A stretch of 64,000 nucleotides of DNA from an uncultured Lachnospiraceae bacterium (GTDB lineage Bacteria; Bacillota; Clostridia; Lachnospirales; Lachnospiraceae), in NCBI GenBank assembly GCA_910579805.1, contig CAJTWM010000011.1, positions 1 through 64,000 of the forward strand, given 5' to 3'. Shown here in pieces: positions 1 to 9,182 of this stretch. The position numbers and the translations under genes are program-made. Position 1 is the stretch's first letter. Every line of letters begins with the position of its first letter. The notes under the pieces are model-generated. The model was given only the letters and a program-made list of their open reading frames with translations, was not told the DNA's origin and searched no databases.

Positions 1-129
1 GGCAGGCACCGCTCGACGAAGATGTGGTACTGCCGCCTCTACGGCATCATGATGTTACAGCATCTTGATGCCTGGGAAATGCCCTCTGCTGAGGCATTTC
101 AAGAATCATTATTAGGATTGACCGCCTAA
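1..129 (+). pseudogene. C-terminal tail of an unidentified protein, possibly a transposase
   Basis: Frame 1 is open from the first base to a TAA at 127-129, giving 42 residues that begin in mid-protein. The segment contains H-R-S-T-K-x-W-Y followed by a short helix with several Met residues, and ends L-G-L-T-A. The basic/aromatic run and the AT-rich, gene-poor DNA that follows are compatible with the end of an insertion-sequence transposase, but I do not recognise a family. The rest lies outside the window, so I cannot tell an intact gene end from a remnant. The stop codon sits inside a 12-bp inverted repeat. Confidence 0.35.
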
Positions 130-136
130 TAATGAT
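105..136. terminator. Perfect 12-bp inverted repeat over the stop codon
   Basis: Bases 105-116 pair perfectly with 125-136 around an 8-base loop (117-124). No T run follows, so it is either a weak terminator or an element-end inverted repeat. Confidence 0.5.
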
Positions 137-975
137 ATCTTAAGCGATTCCATAAGATTTTTCAAGGCATAGTACCCGCTATGTCCAATGTTTATGTCCA
201 TTTTTCTCAAATTTCTTTTCCTGCACGATATTCAGTTGTCAATTTTCAGTTAGAATCACATTCATTGAGATTCCGAGAAGTTATAAAAAATTTATCATGA
301 AACATAGATATCGTCAACACATTATTTTAAAAAAATACTATAGGTTTTTACATTCAAATTCTCTAATATATAACTTAACATATACACTCTTTTTCCATAT
401 TATAGAATGAAGTAATTGGAAAACTTTACAATTTTAGTGTTTACATTTGAGTTAACTGTTTAATAAACTATTTAATAATTAAAAAACATTTTACTCACAC
501 ACAATAATTTGATACAATTAAACACAGGAAAAGATCCGCCAAAAATCCGGCTATGATATCAAAACTTTATAGACTTGCTTCGTCATAGAAAACATACAGG
601 AACAGCTTACATTTTGGAATGTAAATATAGTTTTTTTATTAAAAAATTTTATAATAGATACATTTTGGATTTTACATAAAAATTATGTATTATACCCAAC
701 TTCCAACTGCCCACAAAAGATCAGCCGCCACATTTACAAGCAAAGCTAAAAACATAGGCATCCCTCCCAGCGATACGGAAATAGTCATCAGCAAAACTAC
801 AACTGATAATTTCAAAACAATTGCTAAAAATTGAGGCAAACATTGGAGTACACTAAAAGTTAATGTTGGGAATTGAGTATCATACACAATACATTCATAG
901 AATGAAATGCCAAAGGTTAATATGATCGTATAAACATATCGCGATAGTTAAATTAGAATAAAAGCTGCCAGCCAT
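137..975. other. AT-rich gene-poor stretch
   Basis: About 840 bases much richer in A/T than the rest of the window, with many homopolymer runs and frequent stops in all frames. The only open frame of note is a 65-residue hydrophobic one on the minus strand (690-887). It would need a GTG start, has no ribosome binding site, and matches nothing I recognise. I see no tRNA or riboswitch-like structure. The composition and the protein tail at the left edge suggest decayed mobile DNA. Confidence 0.4.
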
Positions 976-1015
976 ATTTTGAAAAAGAATAGGGCCGCCC
1001 TATTCCTTTTCAAAA
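976..1015. terminator. Long bidirectional hairpin at the end of the FlhA-like gene
   Basis: The arms 976-994 and 998-1015 are complementary except for one wobble position. They have A-rich outer parts on one side and T-rich on the other, so it can act as an intrinsic terminator in both directions. The right arm overlaps the last codons of the minus-strand gene ending at 1000. Confidence 0.7.
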
Positions 1016-1317
1016 TGCCGGTTATAATAATCGTAAAAAGAATCGCTCACTTTCCGGATCATTTGCTCCTCGCACATGGTTTTGTCCCCGATTTCCCCAA
1101 TCACTCCGTCAAACACGATTTCCTTATTGATCAGCACCTGATACTGCTTTGTTGCCAGTCTCAGATCGTCTCGCAGATTTACGATCGGAAAGTCAATCCC
1201 CTGTTCTTTATATTTTTTCCTGACGTCATCCATCATTCCCATATATGCGTTATTTTCAACAAATACCGGCACTATCTCTGCGCCAAAGATCAATTCGACA
1301 CTTTCTATCCCATTCAT
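1000..1317 (-). CDS. Solo FlhA-like (FHIPEP cytoplasmic subdomain) protein
   Basis: A small acidic protein of about 105 residues with no membrane segment. Its first 65 residues resemble the start of the cytoplasmic domain of FlhA/FHIPEP type III export proteins. They run I-E-S-V-E-L-x-F-G-x-E-I-V-P, then V-R-K-K-Y, then the signature V-N-L-R-D-D-L-R-L, then Y-Q-V-L-I-N. FlhA has IRKK, I-R-D-N and Y-R-I-L-x-K-G in the same order. The remaining 40 residues are helical and end in a charged tail. Full-length FlhA is about 690 residues with eight membrane helices, so this is a free-standing subdomain or a remnant. The frame opens with ATG at 1329, but that codon touches the GGAAAGG ribosome site. 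ATG at 1317 has 12 bases of spacing and is preferred. No other flagellar gene is nearby. Its role is unknown; assignment is by my own motif comparison. Confidence 0.6.
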   Translation of the reverse strand: MNGIESVELIFGAEIVPVFVENNAYMGMMDDVRKKYKEQGIDFPIVNLRDDLRLATKQYQVLINKEIVFDGVIGEIGDKTMCEEQMIRKVSDSFYDYYNRHFEKE

Positions 1318-1516
1318 CGCTCGTTCCATCCTTTCCGTTATTCCGTTGCCGCCGCGGCCGGTTCGACCGTCTGCGCTTTTTCAAATATAGGTTAGTCTAT
1401 CACAAAAACGTCTCCTATACAATGACCAAAATCTCATCCCTCCGCTCACCGCCCTCCTGCAGCGCATTCCCCCGGCAAAATTTATGATTAAATCAGAAGC
1501 TGCATCAGAAAATAAA

Positions 1517-1545
1517 TTGAAAGAAACGGGGTTTCATTTTATAAT
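1517..1545 (+). promoter_or_regulatory. Sigma-A promoter of the CAP/thioredoxin-like giant protein
   Basis: TTGAAA at 1517-1522 and TATAAT at 1540-1545 are separated by 17 bases. The expected start lies near 1552. AAAGGAG at 1591-1597 precedes the ATG at 1611. Confidence 0.75.
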
Positions 1546-1610
1546 ATAAAGAAAGCGTTTTTTCATATATTTATCGCTACTGAAACGGGAAAAGGAGTAA
1601 TAAAAAGACT

Positions 1611-4600
1611 ATGAAAAGGAAAAAAAAGAAACTGAAACGCCTACTGTGTTTACTACTGTCATGGATTTTGCTGACGTCCGGCATGGATCTGCAGGCCGCA
1701 GCATTTTCTGACCTTGCGGAAATAACCGGGCCAGAAACAAAAAACATTCCCTCTGCCATGTCTGATCATACCGCAGAAACGGAAACTATTCCTTCCGACA
1801 GCATCGCAGAAACGGAAACAAACCCTTCCGCTGCACCGGACAGCACTCCGGAAACCGACTCCTCCGCCGTCCCCGACGGCATCGCAGAAACGGAAACCGC
1901 CCCTTCCATTGCACCGGACAGCACTCCGGAAACCGACTCCTCTGCCGTCCCCGACGACACCACGGAAACGGAAACTGACTCCTCCTCCGTACCGGGCGAC
2001 GCTGCGGAGACGGAAACCGATCCTTCTGCCGCACCCGACGGCATTCCGGAAACAGAAACCGAACCGGAGGAAACGCTGACAGAACCGGATCAAACGCAGG
2101 AAACAGATTCCGAACCTCCTCACAATGACATGGCGGAAAGCGGCGTTCCTTTAAATCTCAGCAATCCTGCCGTCAGTTTTACGGCCCTTGACGGAACGAC
2201 CATAACTTCCGCTGCAGACGGAAAACCGAAATTGCTTATTTTTTTCAGGACCACTTGCACTAACAGCCAATACACAATCAGGAACATTGCTTCTGCCGCC
2301 GATTTTCCTGACGTGGATATCTATGCTATTGAAATGAGCCAAAAGTCCAAAGAAGACGTGACTGCTTTCAAAGATACCTGCGGCAGCGACAAAATCAAGT
2401 TTTCCTATGATACCGGAACTGACAACATTTTGAACTTAAGCACATATATAACTGCAACTAATTCGCCAAATAGTTTCACCCTGCCGTTTATTTGTTATAT
2501 CGACTCCAATAACAGATTACAGCACACGACTCAGGCGCTGCGCAGTGCGGAAGATATAAAAGCGGATATTGCTCATTACTGCAGCGCTCCTTTAGCGGAA
2601 ACCTATACCATTACTTATATACTGGACGGAGGCATGAACCATGCCGGCAACCCCCAAACCTACCAATCAACTTCGGATACGATTGTTTTGCAGGATCCTG
2701 CAAAACAAGGCTATACTTTTGCAGGTTGGTATCTTGATGCCGGTTTTATACAAAGGGTGACGCAGATCGACAGCGGAAACTGCGGAAATCTCATACTGTA
2801 TGCAAAGTGGGAGCCGAACGGCAATACGGACAATTCCTCCCTGAATTTAGATAATTTATCCGCATTCTTTACGACTGTCGACGATGAAATCGTGATTTCC
2901 GATGCAGACGGCAGAACAAAGCTGCTCGTCTTTTTCGGCACAAACTGCGGAAACAGCCGGTCAACGCTTCAAAGCATCGCCCGGTACGACTTTTCCGATG
3001 TGGACATTTATGCCATCGAAATACAGCAGCATACAAAAGAAGAAGTAACTGCCTTTCGAGATGCTTACGGAAACGGAAACATTGTCTTCTGCTACGATAC
3101 TTCCTCCAGAAGCAGTAATTTCTTATGGGACTATGTGGATGCGGCAGGATTCAATTTCGGAAGTTTTCCCGGTATCTGTTATATCGATGCCAACAATAAG
3201 TTCCGGCACATCACTACCGGAGCCTGTACCGGCGCTACGATCGCCGCCAACATAAACACCTACTGCAATACCGCGCCCGCTCCCGCCGAAATGCCGGAAA
3301 TAGATATGACGCTGTCGGAAGGCAACCTGCTGTTAGGACTCCCGGGCAGTTATTATACGGAAACGGCGGATAAGATCTTAAATCGTCTGAATGCAATCCG
3401 TTTAGAAGCGTGCAGGGAAGGAGTTACGGATCCGTATACGGGAAATCCTTTGACAGAAGCGGATTATATTCCTCTAAAATGGTCTTCCTCCCTGGAGGCG
3501 ATCGCCAGACTCCGCGCTGCGGAAGCGACCGTATCACAGGGCCACACCAGACCGAACGGCAAAAGCTGCTTTACGGCAAAGACCACCAAAGGAGTGCAAT
3601 CTTATGCGGAAAATCTCGCATGGAACTACTCCGGGCTGATGGAAGGCATCAGGCAGTGGTATGAAGAAAAAAGCGACTGGGTAAATCATGGCTCCGGACA
3701 GACCGGACACTATGAAAGCATCATCAGCACCCGTTACCGTTATGTCGGGGTCGGCGCTTTCAGACTTCCCGGAGGCGGATGGTATTCGGTCGCACAGGAA
3801 TTCAGCATGGAGCCTTCCATGGATTCCCAAAAGAACGATACTTCCGGAAATTGCATTCAACCTATGGAAGTACAGGGAAATCATGTGTCGGCATTAAAGT
3901 TTGAAAATTCCATGCCCTCCCATATAGAAATCGGCAGCGCCGTCCGTCTTCCGTTACAGGCGACGGTACGCTATCCCGATATCTACGAAAATACCAGGAC
4001 TTATACCGGATCCGTAAAAGCCGGCGGCCTTTGGATCTCTTCCGATGAAACCATCGCCTCCATAGACCAAAACGGAATGATAACGGCAAAAAAAGCCGGC
4101 ACCGTAACCATCTCCGTAACCGCCGGAAAAGAACAAACACAAACACAGCTTACCGTATATGAAGAAGGACAGAACCTGCTGAAGATACAGGCTCCTTCCA
4201 AAACCACTTATCTGACAGGCCAGCAGCTCGATCTGACAGGAGGAAAGATAACGAACCTGTCTACCGGAGCCTCCTATGCCATCACACAATCCATGATAAG
4301 CGGATTTGATTCGGCAAAGCCAGGAATTTCTACCGTACAGGTAACCAAAGACGGCTATTCGGTTTCTTTTGACACCTTGATCATAGAAACCCCTAAATTG
4401 TCCGCTCAGTACGGACAGACATTATCCCAGCTTTCCCTTCCGAAAAACGAGTACGGAACATGGCAGTGGCCGGACGCCTCTCAAAAAACAGGCGACGCGG
4501 GAAACCATAAATTCAAAATTGATTTTACTCCCGGTAACTTGGAAAAATTCCAAAAACTTACCGGTTTAGAAGCGCAGGTCGATGTATTCCGCTCTTTAGA

Positions 4601-7367
4601 AAATCAAGCGGACGTCTCTTTAAACAATGACGTTTATCTTTATAACGGCGCTTACCGCCAGCCGGATGTGACGCTTTCTCTGGATGGGCACATACTGACT
4701 CAGGGTAAAGATTACCGGCTAGGCTATCAAAATAATAAAAATGCCGGAACGGCGACGGTAACCGTTAACGGAATCGGCTATTATAAGGGCAGTCTTTCCA
4801 GACAATTTACGATCCGGCCGGCCAGACTGACGATCACGGCAAAGGATAGGAATCTGCTGCTTGGCGATTCCCTTCCGTCCCGGTTTGAATACGAAGTTTC
4901 GGGACTGGCATCCGGTGAAAAGCTGCTCGCAGAACCTGCTTTCACCTGCAATGTTTCCAATACTGCCGTCGCAGGGATATACGATATCATTCCGGGCGGC
5001 GCTATGGCAAATGCAAATTATGAAAAAGAAATTTCCTACCGCAACGGCAGGCTTGTGATCGCCGAAGAACGGATCGCCTACACGGTCACTTTCGACGTAC
5101 AGGGACACGGTACCGCTCCCGCCCGCGGCATTGTAAAAGCAGGGGACACGATCTCGCCTCCTGCCGATCCTGCCGCACAGGGTTATGTATTTGACGGCTG
5201 GTATCAGGATACTTCCTGCCGTAAGGCGTGGGACTTTGAAACGGATATTATCCAAAAGGATACGACGCTTTACGCCAAATGGAACATCCTCACACAGAGC
5301 AGTTTCCGCGTTCAGGAGATCGCCGACATCGTCTATACAGGAAAAGCATGTAAACCTGTGATCAGCGTATATGACGGTGAAAAACTGCTGAAGCCAAACA
5401 AAGATTACAAAATTTCTTACACGAATAATACGGATATCAATACCACACTCAAGAAAGAAAACGGCGCAGGCAGTCATTTTGACCCTTCCCTGCCCTCCGT
5501 CCTGATCTCCGGAAAGGGAAATTATTCCGACGATACCCTGTCCGTTAACTTCAATATCTTACCGGCGGCAATAGACGACGGCAAAGGAAATCCGGGAACG
5601 GGAATCGTTTTACAATATACGGATCAATTGACGGTAAACCGGAAGAAAGCCATGGCGCCTTTCCGCTCGATCAAATATAAAAAAGCCATGAAGCAGGATG
5701 CGGATTATCAAATTTCTCTAACCGCCTTACATGCTTTCGACAATACGGGACATAAACTGGATAACGGCGCAGAACTTGCAAACGCGCAGATTCCTGCCGG
5801 CTATAGCGGAAGCTTCGAACTGACTGTTACAGGGATCGGTAATTATACGGGAACGATCAAAAAACAGATCGATGTGGCGGACAAATCCAAACTGCTTAAA
5901 AATGCTAAGATCACGTTAGGGAAAAATATCAAAAACAGCAGCTTTACCGGAAAAGCCGTTACGCTCACTCCCGCTTACTATGACAAAACGTCGAAAAAGT
6001 ACTATCTTGTACAAAACGGCGTAGTAACCTCAAAAGAAGTCGGCGGAGCGGACGTATTCACCGTTTCCTGCGGAAATACAAGTCTTATTTACCAAAAAGA
6101 TTTTGACGTGGCCTATGAACACAACACGGGAGCAGGAAAAGCCGTATTGACCGTTACCGGCGCCGGAGCTTATTCGGGAAGTAAATCAGTCTCGTTTACG
6201 ATCAAGGGCATTCCCCTCAAGGCAGGCTCTGTTATCGCAGAACCCGTAAACAAAACTTTCACCGGAAAAGCAGTGACACAAAACGATATTACGCTCACCT
6301 ATAAAGACGCCAACGGTAACAAGGAATTAGTATACGGCGTCGACTACACGATAAGTTATAAGAAAAATATCAATAAAGGAACTGCCATCATGACTTTTAA
6401 GGCAATGGAAGGTTCGCCTTACAGCGGCTCTTTCAATAAGACGTTTAAAATCGAAGCGGCAGACCTTGCAGATACCGGTCAGGTGACACAGGCCGGAAGT
6501 ATGAAAAATATATCCGTCAGCTACGAAAAGACAGGCGCCAGACCGTCCGATCAGGTGATCCTTACAAACGCCGCCGGGATCAGATTAAAAGACGGCATAG
6601 ACTATACCGTCAGCTACGCCAATAATAAAACCGTGGCGGCAGCAAGCGATCCCGTTAAGCCCTTCATGACCATAAAGGGAAAAGGCAATTACAAAGGTGT
6701 CATAGAAGAGATCCCTTTTACCATTGCTCCGGGAATACTGGATGGGGCGGATATTACCAAAACCATAACTCCGGTTGCCTACAACAGTAAAAAAGCGCCG
6801 GATGATGCCTACAAGCCTTCCATAAAGCTGAAACAGGGAAAAAGCGCTCTCAATGCTTCCACCGATTATGAGATCGTTTATCTGAAAAACACGCAGGCCG
6901 ATTACGAAGCTTATATGGAAAAATTGAAAAACGGTACCGCTGCCGAGGCAGACCGTCCTACCGTCGTGATCAGGCCACGGGAAAACGGCAATTATACGGT
7001 TGGCTCCCCGTCAGGGGAAATGCGGTTTCCTCTTCCGATCTATGAAACGAAACTGGCAAAGAACCAGCTCCATGTGGTCATAGACGAAGCCATATATTCC
7101 GGTACTCAGGTCACGCCTGCCGTCAGCGTATACTACAGCAGCGACAGCACAATTACGGCAAAAGCGAAAGGTTTGACCAAAGAAAGTGATATTTTAGCCC
7201 TGGGACTTGTAAAACTGGAAGCGGAAAAAGATTATACCCTGACCTACGGCGCAAACACAGCATCAGGCGTTAACAAAGGCAGCGTTACGATAAACGGTGC
7301 AAGTCCCTATTACGGCGGCAGCGTTACGGTAAAATTCACGATCCGTAAAAAACCCCTCGTTTGGTAA
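1611..7367 (+). CDS. Giant secreted protein: two thioredoxin-like, CAP, InlB-type and Ig-like repeats
   Basis: A 1918-residue exported protein. Residues 1-31 are a signal peptide (basic start, Leu-rich core, A-A-A). About 40-175 is an acidic Glu/Thr/Pro/Ser/Asp linker of repeated 20-odd-residue units. Two thioredoxin-fold-like domains follow (about 186-330 and 410-555). Each has one Cys where CxxC is expected (C216-T-N-S219 and C446-G-N-S449), so both are monothiol. InlB B-type repeats (A-G-W-Y ... L-Y-A-K-W) lie at about 332-400 and 1157-1225. A CAP/SCP domain spans about 585-735 with H645, E667 and H700 in the expected motifs. An Ig-like Big_2 unit is near 800-850, and the C-terminal 700 residues are repeats with a Y/F-T-G-K signature. 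There is no LPXTG anchor or C-terminal membrane helix, so it is probably released or loosely wall-bound. Role unknown; adhesion or wall interaction is an inference. Confidence 0.85.
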   Translation: MKRKKKKLKRLLCLLLSWILLTSGMDLQAAAFSDLAEITGPETKNIPSAMSDHTAETETIPSDSIAETETNPSAAPDSTPETDSSAVPDGIAETETAPSIAPDSTPETDSSAVPDDTTETETDSSSVPGDAAETETDPSAAPDGIPETETEPEETLTEPDQTQETDSEPPHNDMAESGVPLNLSNPAVSFTALDGTTITSAADGKPKLLIFFRTTCTNSQYTIRNIASAADFPDVDIYAIEMSQKSKEDVTAFKDTCGSDKIKFSYDTGTDNILNLSTYITATNSPNSFTLPFICYIDSNNRLQHTTQALRSAEDIKADIAHYCSAPLAETYTITYILDGGMNHAGNPQTYQSTSDTIVLQDPAKQGYTFAGWYLDAGFIQRVTQIDSGNCGNLILYAKWEPNGNTDNSSLNLDNLSAFFTTVDDEIVISDADGRTKLLVFFGTNCGNSRSTLQSIARYDFSDVDIYAIEIQQHTKEEVTAFRDAYGNGNIVFCYDTSSRSSNFLWDYVDAAGFNFGSFPGICYIDANNKFRHITTGACTGATIAANINTYCNTAPAPAEMPEIDMTLSEGNLLLGLPGSYYTETADKILNRLNAIRLEACREGVTDPYTGNPLTEADYIPLKWSSSLEAIARLRAAEATVSQGHTRPNGKSCFTAKTTKGVQSYAENLAWNYSGLMEGIRQWYEEKSDWVNHGSGQTGHYESIISTRYRYVGVGAFRLPGGGWYSVAQEFSMEPSMDSQKNDTSGNCIQPMEVQGNHVSALKFENSMPSHIEIGSAVRLPLQATVRYPDIYENTRTYTGSVKAGGLWISSDETIASIDQNGMITAKKAGTVTISVTAGKEQTQTQLTVYEEGQNLLKIQAPSKTTYLTGQQLDLTGGKITNLSTGASYAITQSMISGFDSAKPGISTVQVTKDGYSVSFDTLIIETPKLSAQYGQTLSQLSLPKNEYGTWQWPDASQKTGDAGNHKFKIDFTPGNLEKFQKLTGLEAQVDVFRSLENQADVSLNNDVYLYNGAYRQPDVTLSLDGHILTQGKDYRLGYQNNKNAGTATVTVNGIGYYKGSLSRQFTIRPARLTITAKDRNLLLGDSLPSRFEYEVSGLASGEKLLAEPAFTCNVSNTAVAGIYDIIPGGAMANANYEKEISYRNGRLVIAEERIAYTVTFDVQGHGTAPARGIVKAGDTISPPADPAAQGYVFDGWYQDTSCRKAWDFETDIIQKDTTLYAKWNILTQSSFRVQEIADIVYTGKACKPVISVYDGEKLLKPNKDYKISYTNNTDINTTLKKENGAGSHFDPSLPSVLISGKGNYSDDTLSVNFNILPAAIDDGKGNPGTGIVLQYTDQLTVNRKKAMAPFRSIKYKKAMKQDADYQISLTALHAFDNTGHKLDNGAELANAQIPAGYSGSFELTVTGIGNYTGTIKKQIDVADKSKLLKNAKITLGKNIKNSSFTGKAVTLTPAYYDKTSKKYYLVQNGVVTSKEVGGADVFTVSCGNTSLIYQKDFDVAYEHNTGAGKAVLTVTGAGAYSGSKSVSFTIKGIPLKAGSVIAEPVNKTFTGKAVTQNDITLTYKDANGNKELVYGVDYTISYKKNINKGTAIMTFKAMEGSPYSGSFNKTFKIEAADLADTGQVTQAGSMKNISVSYEKTGARPSDQVILTNAAGIRLKDGIDYTVSYANNKTVAAASDPVKPFMTIKGKGNYKGVIEEIPFTIAPGILDGADITKTITPVAYNSKKAPDDAYKPSIKLKQGKSALNASTDYEIVYLKNTQADYEAYMEKLKNGTAAEADRPTVVIRPRENGNYTVGSPSGEMRFPLPIYETKLAKNQLHVVIDEAIYSGTQVTPAVSVYYSSDSTITAKAKGLTKESDILALGLVKLEAEKDYTLTYGANTASGVNKGSVTINGASPYYGGSVTVKFTIRKKPLVW
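1780..2060 (+). repeat. Degenerate in-frame tandem repeats coding the acidic linker
   Basis: About 280 bases made of 33-69-base units, such as ACTCCGGAAACCGACTCC and GCAGAAACGGAAAC. They encode Pro-Glu-Thr-Asp and Glu-Thr-Glu-Thr runs in the giant protein and could expand or contract by slippage. Confidence 0.75.
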
Positions 7368-7390
7368 ATCCAACATAACGATATCTTTAC

Positions 7391-7447
7391 AAAAAGACTG
7401 TTACCGGTGATCTTCGATCAAGACCATACCGGCAGCAGTCTTTTTTT
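7391..7447. terminator. Bidirectional terminator between convergent genes
   Basis: AAAAAGACTG at 7391-7400 pairs with CAGTCTTTTTTT near 7437-7447. An inner CCGGT/ACCGG segment pairs across a few mismatches. A/T runs on both outer sides suit termination of the plus-strand giant gene and of the minus-strand carrier gene. Confidence 0.8.
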
Positions 7448-7496
7448 ATCCGTTTAGAAAGCCGCTCTTATTCTAACCTCCATGTCGCGGCTCAAA

Positions 7497-8885
7497 TCAG
7501 GACCGGGAAATTTTTAATTTTGCGTTTGCCTCTTCCACATTCATTTTAGAAAGGATCACCATAATAGCGAAACTAATGACCATCGGAAGCCAAAGATAGA
7601 TAAATCGCATCATGCTGATGCAGTACTCCGGCTGGACCGACGCCGTTCCGTCAAACCCGCTGGCTGCAAGCAGCCAGCCTGCTACGGCGGTCCCGAGCCC
7701 GCTGCCCAGCTTTACGCCCAAAGAAGTGCAGGAATACATCGTTCCATCCACTCTCTTTTTCTTTGTCAGATAAGTATATTCCGAACAGGATGCGATCACG
7801 GCATTCATATCCCCTTGCCATGGTCCCTGCCCCACCGCCGCTGCCGCAGTAAAGAAAAGCATGAGCGGCACATTTCCCAGATATCCTGCCACGATGACAA
7901 GCGCCCGTCCCAGCGTGCTCAGCATATATCCTCTGAGATTCAGCTTATACATTCCCTTCCATTTTGCTACCAGCATGGGGGTAAATACGAGGGTAATAAT
8001 AAGCGGCACATTGACTGCCCATGAAAATACGCCGTACAGGTTTTCATTCTTCAGGACATAGGTCATATAATAAATACCCATATTGATCATAGCCGTATAA
8101 ATCTGCTGTAAAATATATACCCCGCAGATCATCAAATAATATTTATTGGAAATCAATAATTTTCCCGCCTCAAGCAGATTATAATTTTCCCCATCCTCTT
8201 CTTTCGGATATTGGTTTCCTGTTAATGCTCCTGCCGTTTCCTCCGCAAGCTCCTCCTCAGACAACTCCTTTACGGAAAATACGGAAACCGTATTGACTGC
8301 CAAACCAATCAGCGCATAAATGACCGCTACCGCCCGCCAGCCGGATGCGCCGCCTCCCAATACCGACACCGCCCTGACCGTGACCGACTGAATCAGAAGA
8401 CTGGTTGCAAATGCGAAAATAAATCGGTAAGATCCCATCTGCACCCGCTCTTTGCCGTTTTTTGTAACCAGCGCGGTAAGCGCGGAATAGGCAATGTTAT
8501 TTGCAGTGTAAAATACCGCGTTCAACAGGGTATAAGCGATGAAAAACCATGCATATTGAGACGTTTTCCCTAAATTGGCAGGAATCGCAAAAATCGCCAC
8601 TAACGTCACGGCACAGCCGATATATGCATAAAGCATCCATGGCCTTGCCTTTCCGAATCTGGTCTTTGTCTTATCGATCATTGTCCCGAAAAAGATATCC
8701 GTTATTCCGTCAAAAAACTTCGACGCCGCGATCAGCGTACCTACGATACCCGCGTTTAACCCGACGGTGTTAGTCAGATAGATCATAACAAAAGAAGATA
8801 ACAGCGCATATACTACGTTTCCCGCAATATCTCCGGAACCATATCCCACTTTGTTGTACCACTTTAAATACTTTTTTTCCTGCAT
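7497..8885 (-). CDS. GPH-family (MelB/XylP-type) sugar:cation symporter
   Basis: About 462 residues with roughly 12 hydrophobic segments, the usual size for the glycoside-pentoside-hexuronide family. The diagnostic motif is near residue 60: D-G-I-T-D-I, G-T-M-I-D-K-T, then R-F-G-K-A-R-P-W. Family members import oligosaccharides, pentosides or glucuronides with Na+ or H+. The substrate cannot be read from the sequence. AAAAAGGAGAGT lies just upstream. ATG at 8891 is only 3 bases from the ribosome site, and ATG at 8885 has better spacing. It is divergent from the AraC regulator at 9183, which is its probable regulator. The gene ends at the shared terminator. No glycoside hydrolase is adjacent; a second GPH carrier is encoded at 14869-16386. 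Confidence 0.88.
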   Translation of the reverse strand: MQEKKYLKWYNKVGYGSGDIAGNVVYALLSSFVMIYLTNTVGLNAGIVGTLIAASKFFDGITDIFFGTMIDKTKTRFGKARPWMLYAYIGCAVTLVAIFAIPANLGKTSQYAWFFIAYTLLNAVFYTANNIAYSALTALVTKNGKERVQMGSYRFIFAFATSLLIQSVTVRAVSVLGGGASGWRAVAVIYALIGLAVNTVSVFSVKELSEEELAEETAGALTGNQYPKEEDGENYNLLEAGKLLISNKYYLMICGVYILQQIYTAMINMGIYYMTYVLKNENLYGVFSWAVNVPLIITLVFTPMLVAKWKGMYKLNLRGYMLSTLGRALVIVAGYLGNVPLMLFFTAAAAVGQGPWQGDMNAVIASCSEYTYLTKKKRVDGTMYSCTSLGVKLGSGLGTAVAGWLLAASGFDGTASVQPEYCISMMRFIYLWLPMVISFAIMVILSKMNVEEANAKLKISRS

Positions 8886-9037
8886 AAGCATACTCTCCTT
8901 TTTAAGCAGTTCGCCGCTCTCAAATATTTATTTCCGGATTTCAGCATGCTTAAATATTTAAGAGACTCGTTTATGGATCATAATGATCTTATGCGTCCAT
9001 TATAGTTTTTTTCTTTCGTCCGCGTCCATAAATTACA

Positions 9038-9067
9038 TTGAACAAAATATGCACAAAATGGTACAAT
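9038..9067 (+). promoter_or_regulatory. Promoter of the AraC regulator
   Basis: TTGAAC at 9038-9043 and TACAAT at 9062-9067, spaced by 18 bases. GGAGG near 9170 precedes the ATG at 9183 by 8 bases. The 291-base divergent region 8892-9182 otherwise holds no gene and presumably carries the operators for both neighbours. Confidence 0.55.
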
Positions 9068-9182
9068 ATATATGATAGATTATACAATAAATACAAACCG
9101 GTAATCAAAATATTGATCATACTGCACAAATCCAGCCGGGTGCAACCAATAGTCCGGGCAAACGGAAACGGAGGAAACCCCT

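Noticed and set aside
690..887. Hydrophobic 65-residue minus-strand frame as a peptide or membrane gene
   Set aside because: GTG start without a ribosome site, AT-rich context and no recognisable family. Described only as part of the gene-poor stretch.
1000..1329. The first nine residues encoded from ATG 1329 (M-E-R-A-M-N-G-I-E) equal a stretch inside the LytTR regulator receiver at 29948-30646
   Set aside because: The codons differ at most third positions, no similarity continues on either side, and the likely start is four residues later. I treat it as coincidence.
979..1395. Plus-strand open frame opposite the FlhA-like gene
   Set aside because: No ribosome site, odd His/Cys/Phe-rich composition, and the opposite strand encodes a protein with recognisable motifs.
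4719..5477. 252-residue minus-strand open frame inside the giant CAP protein gene
   Set aside because: Shadow frame; no ribosome site or family resemblance.
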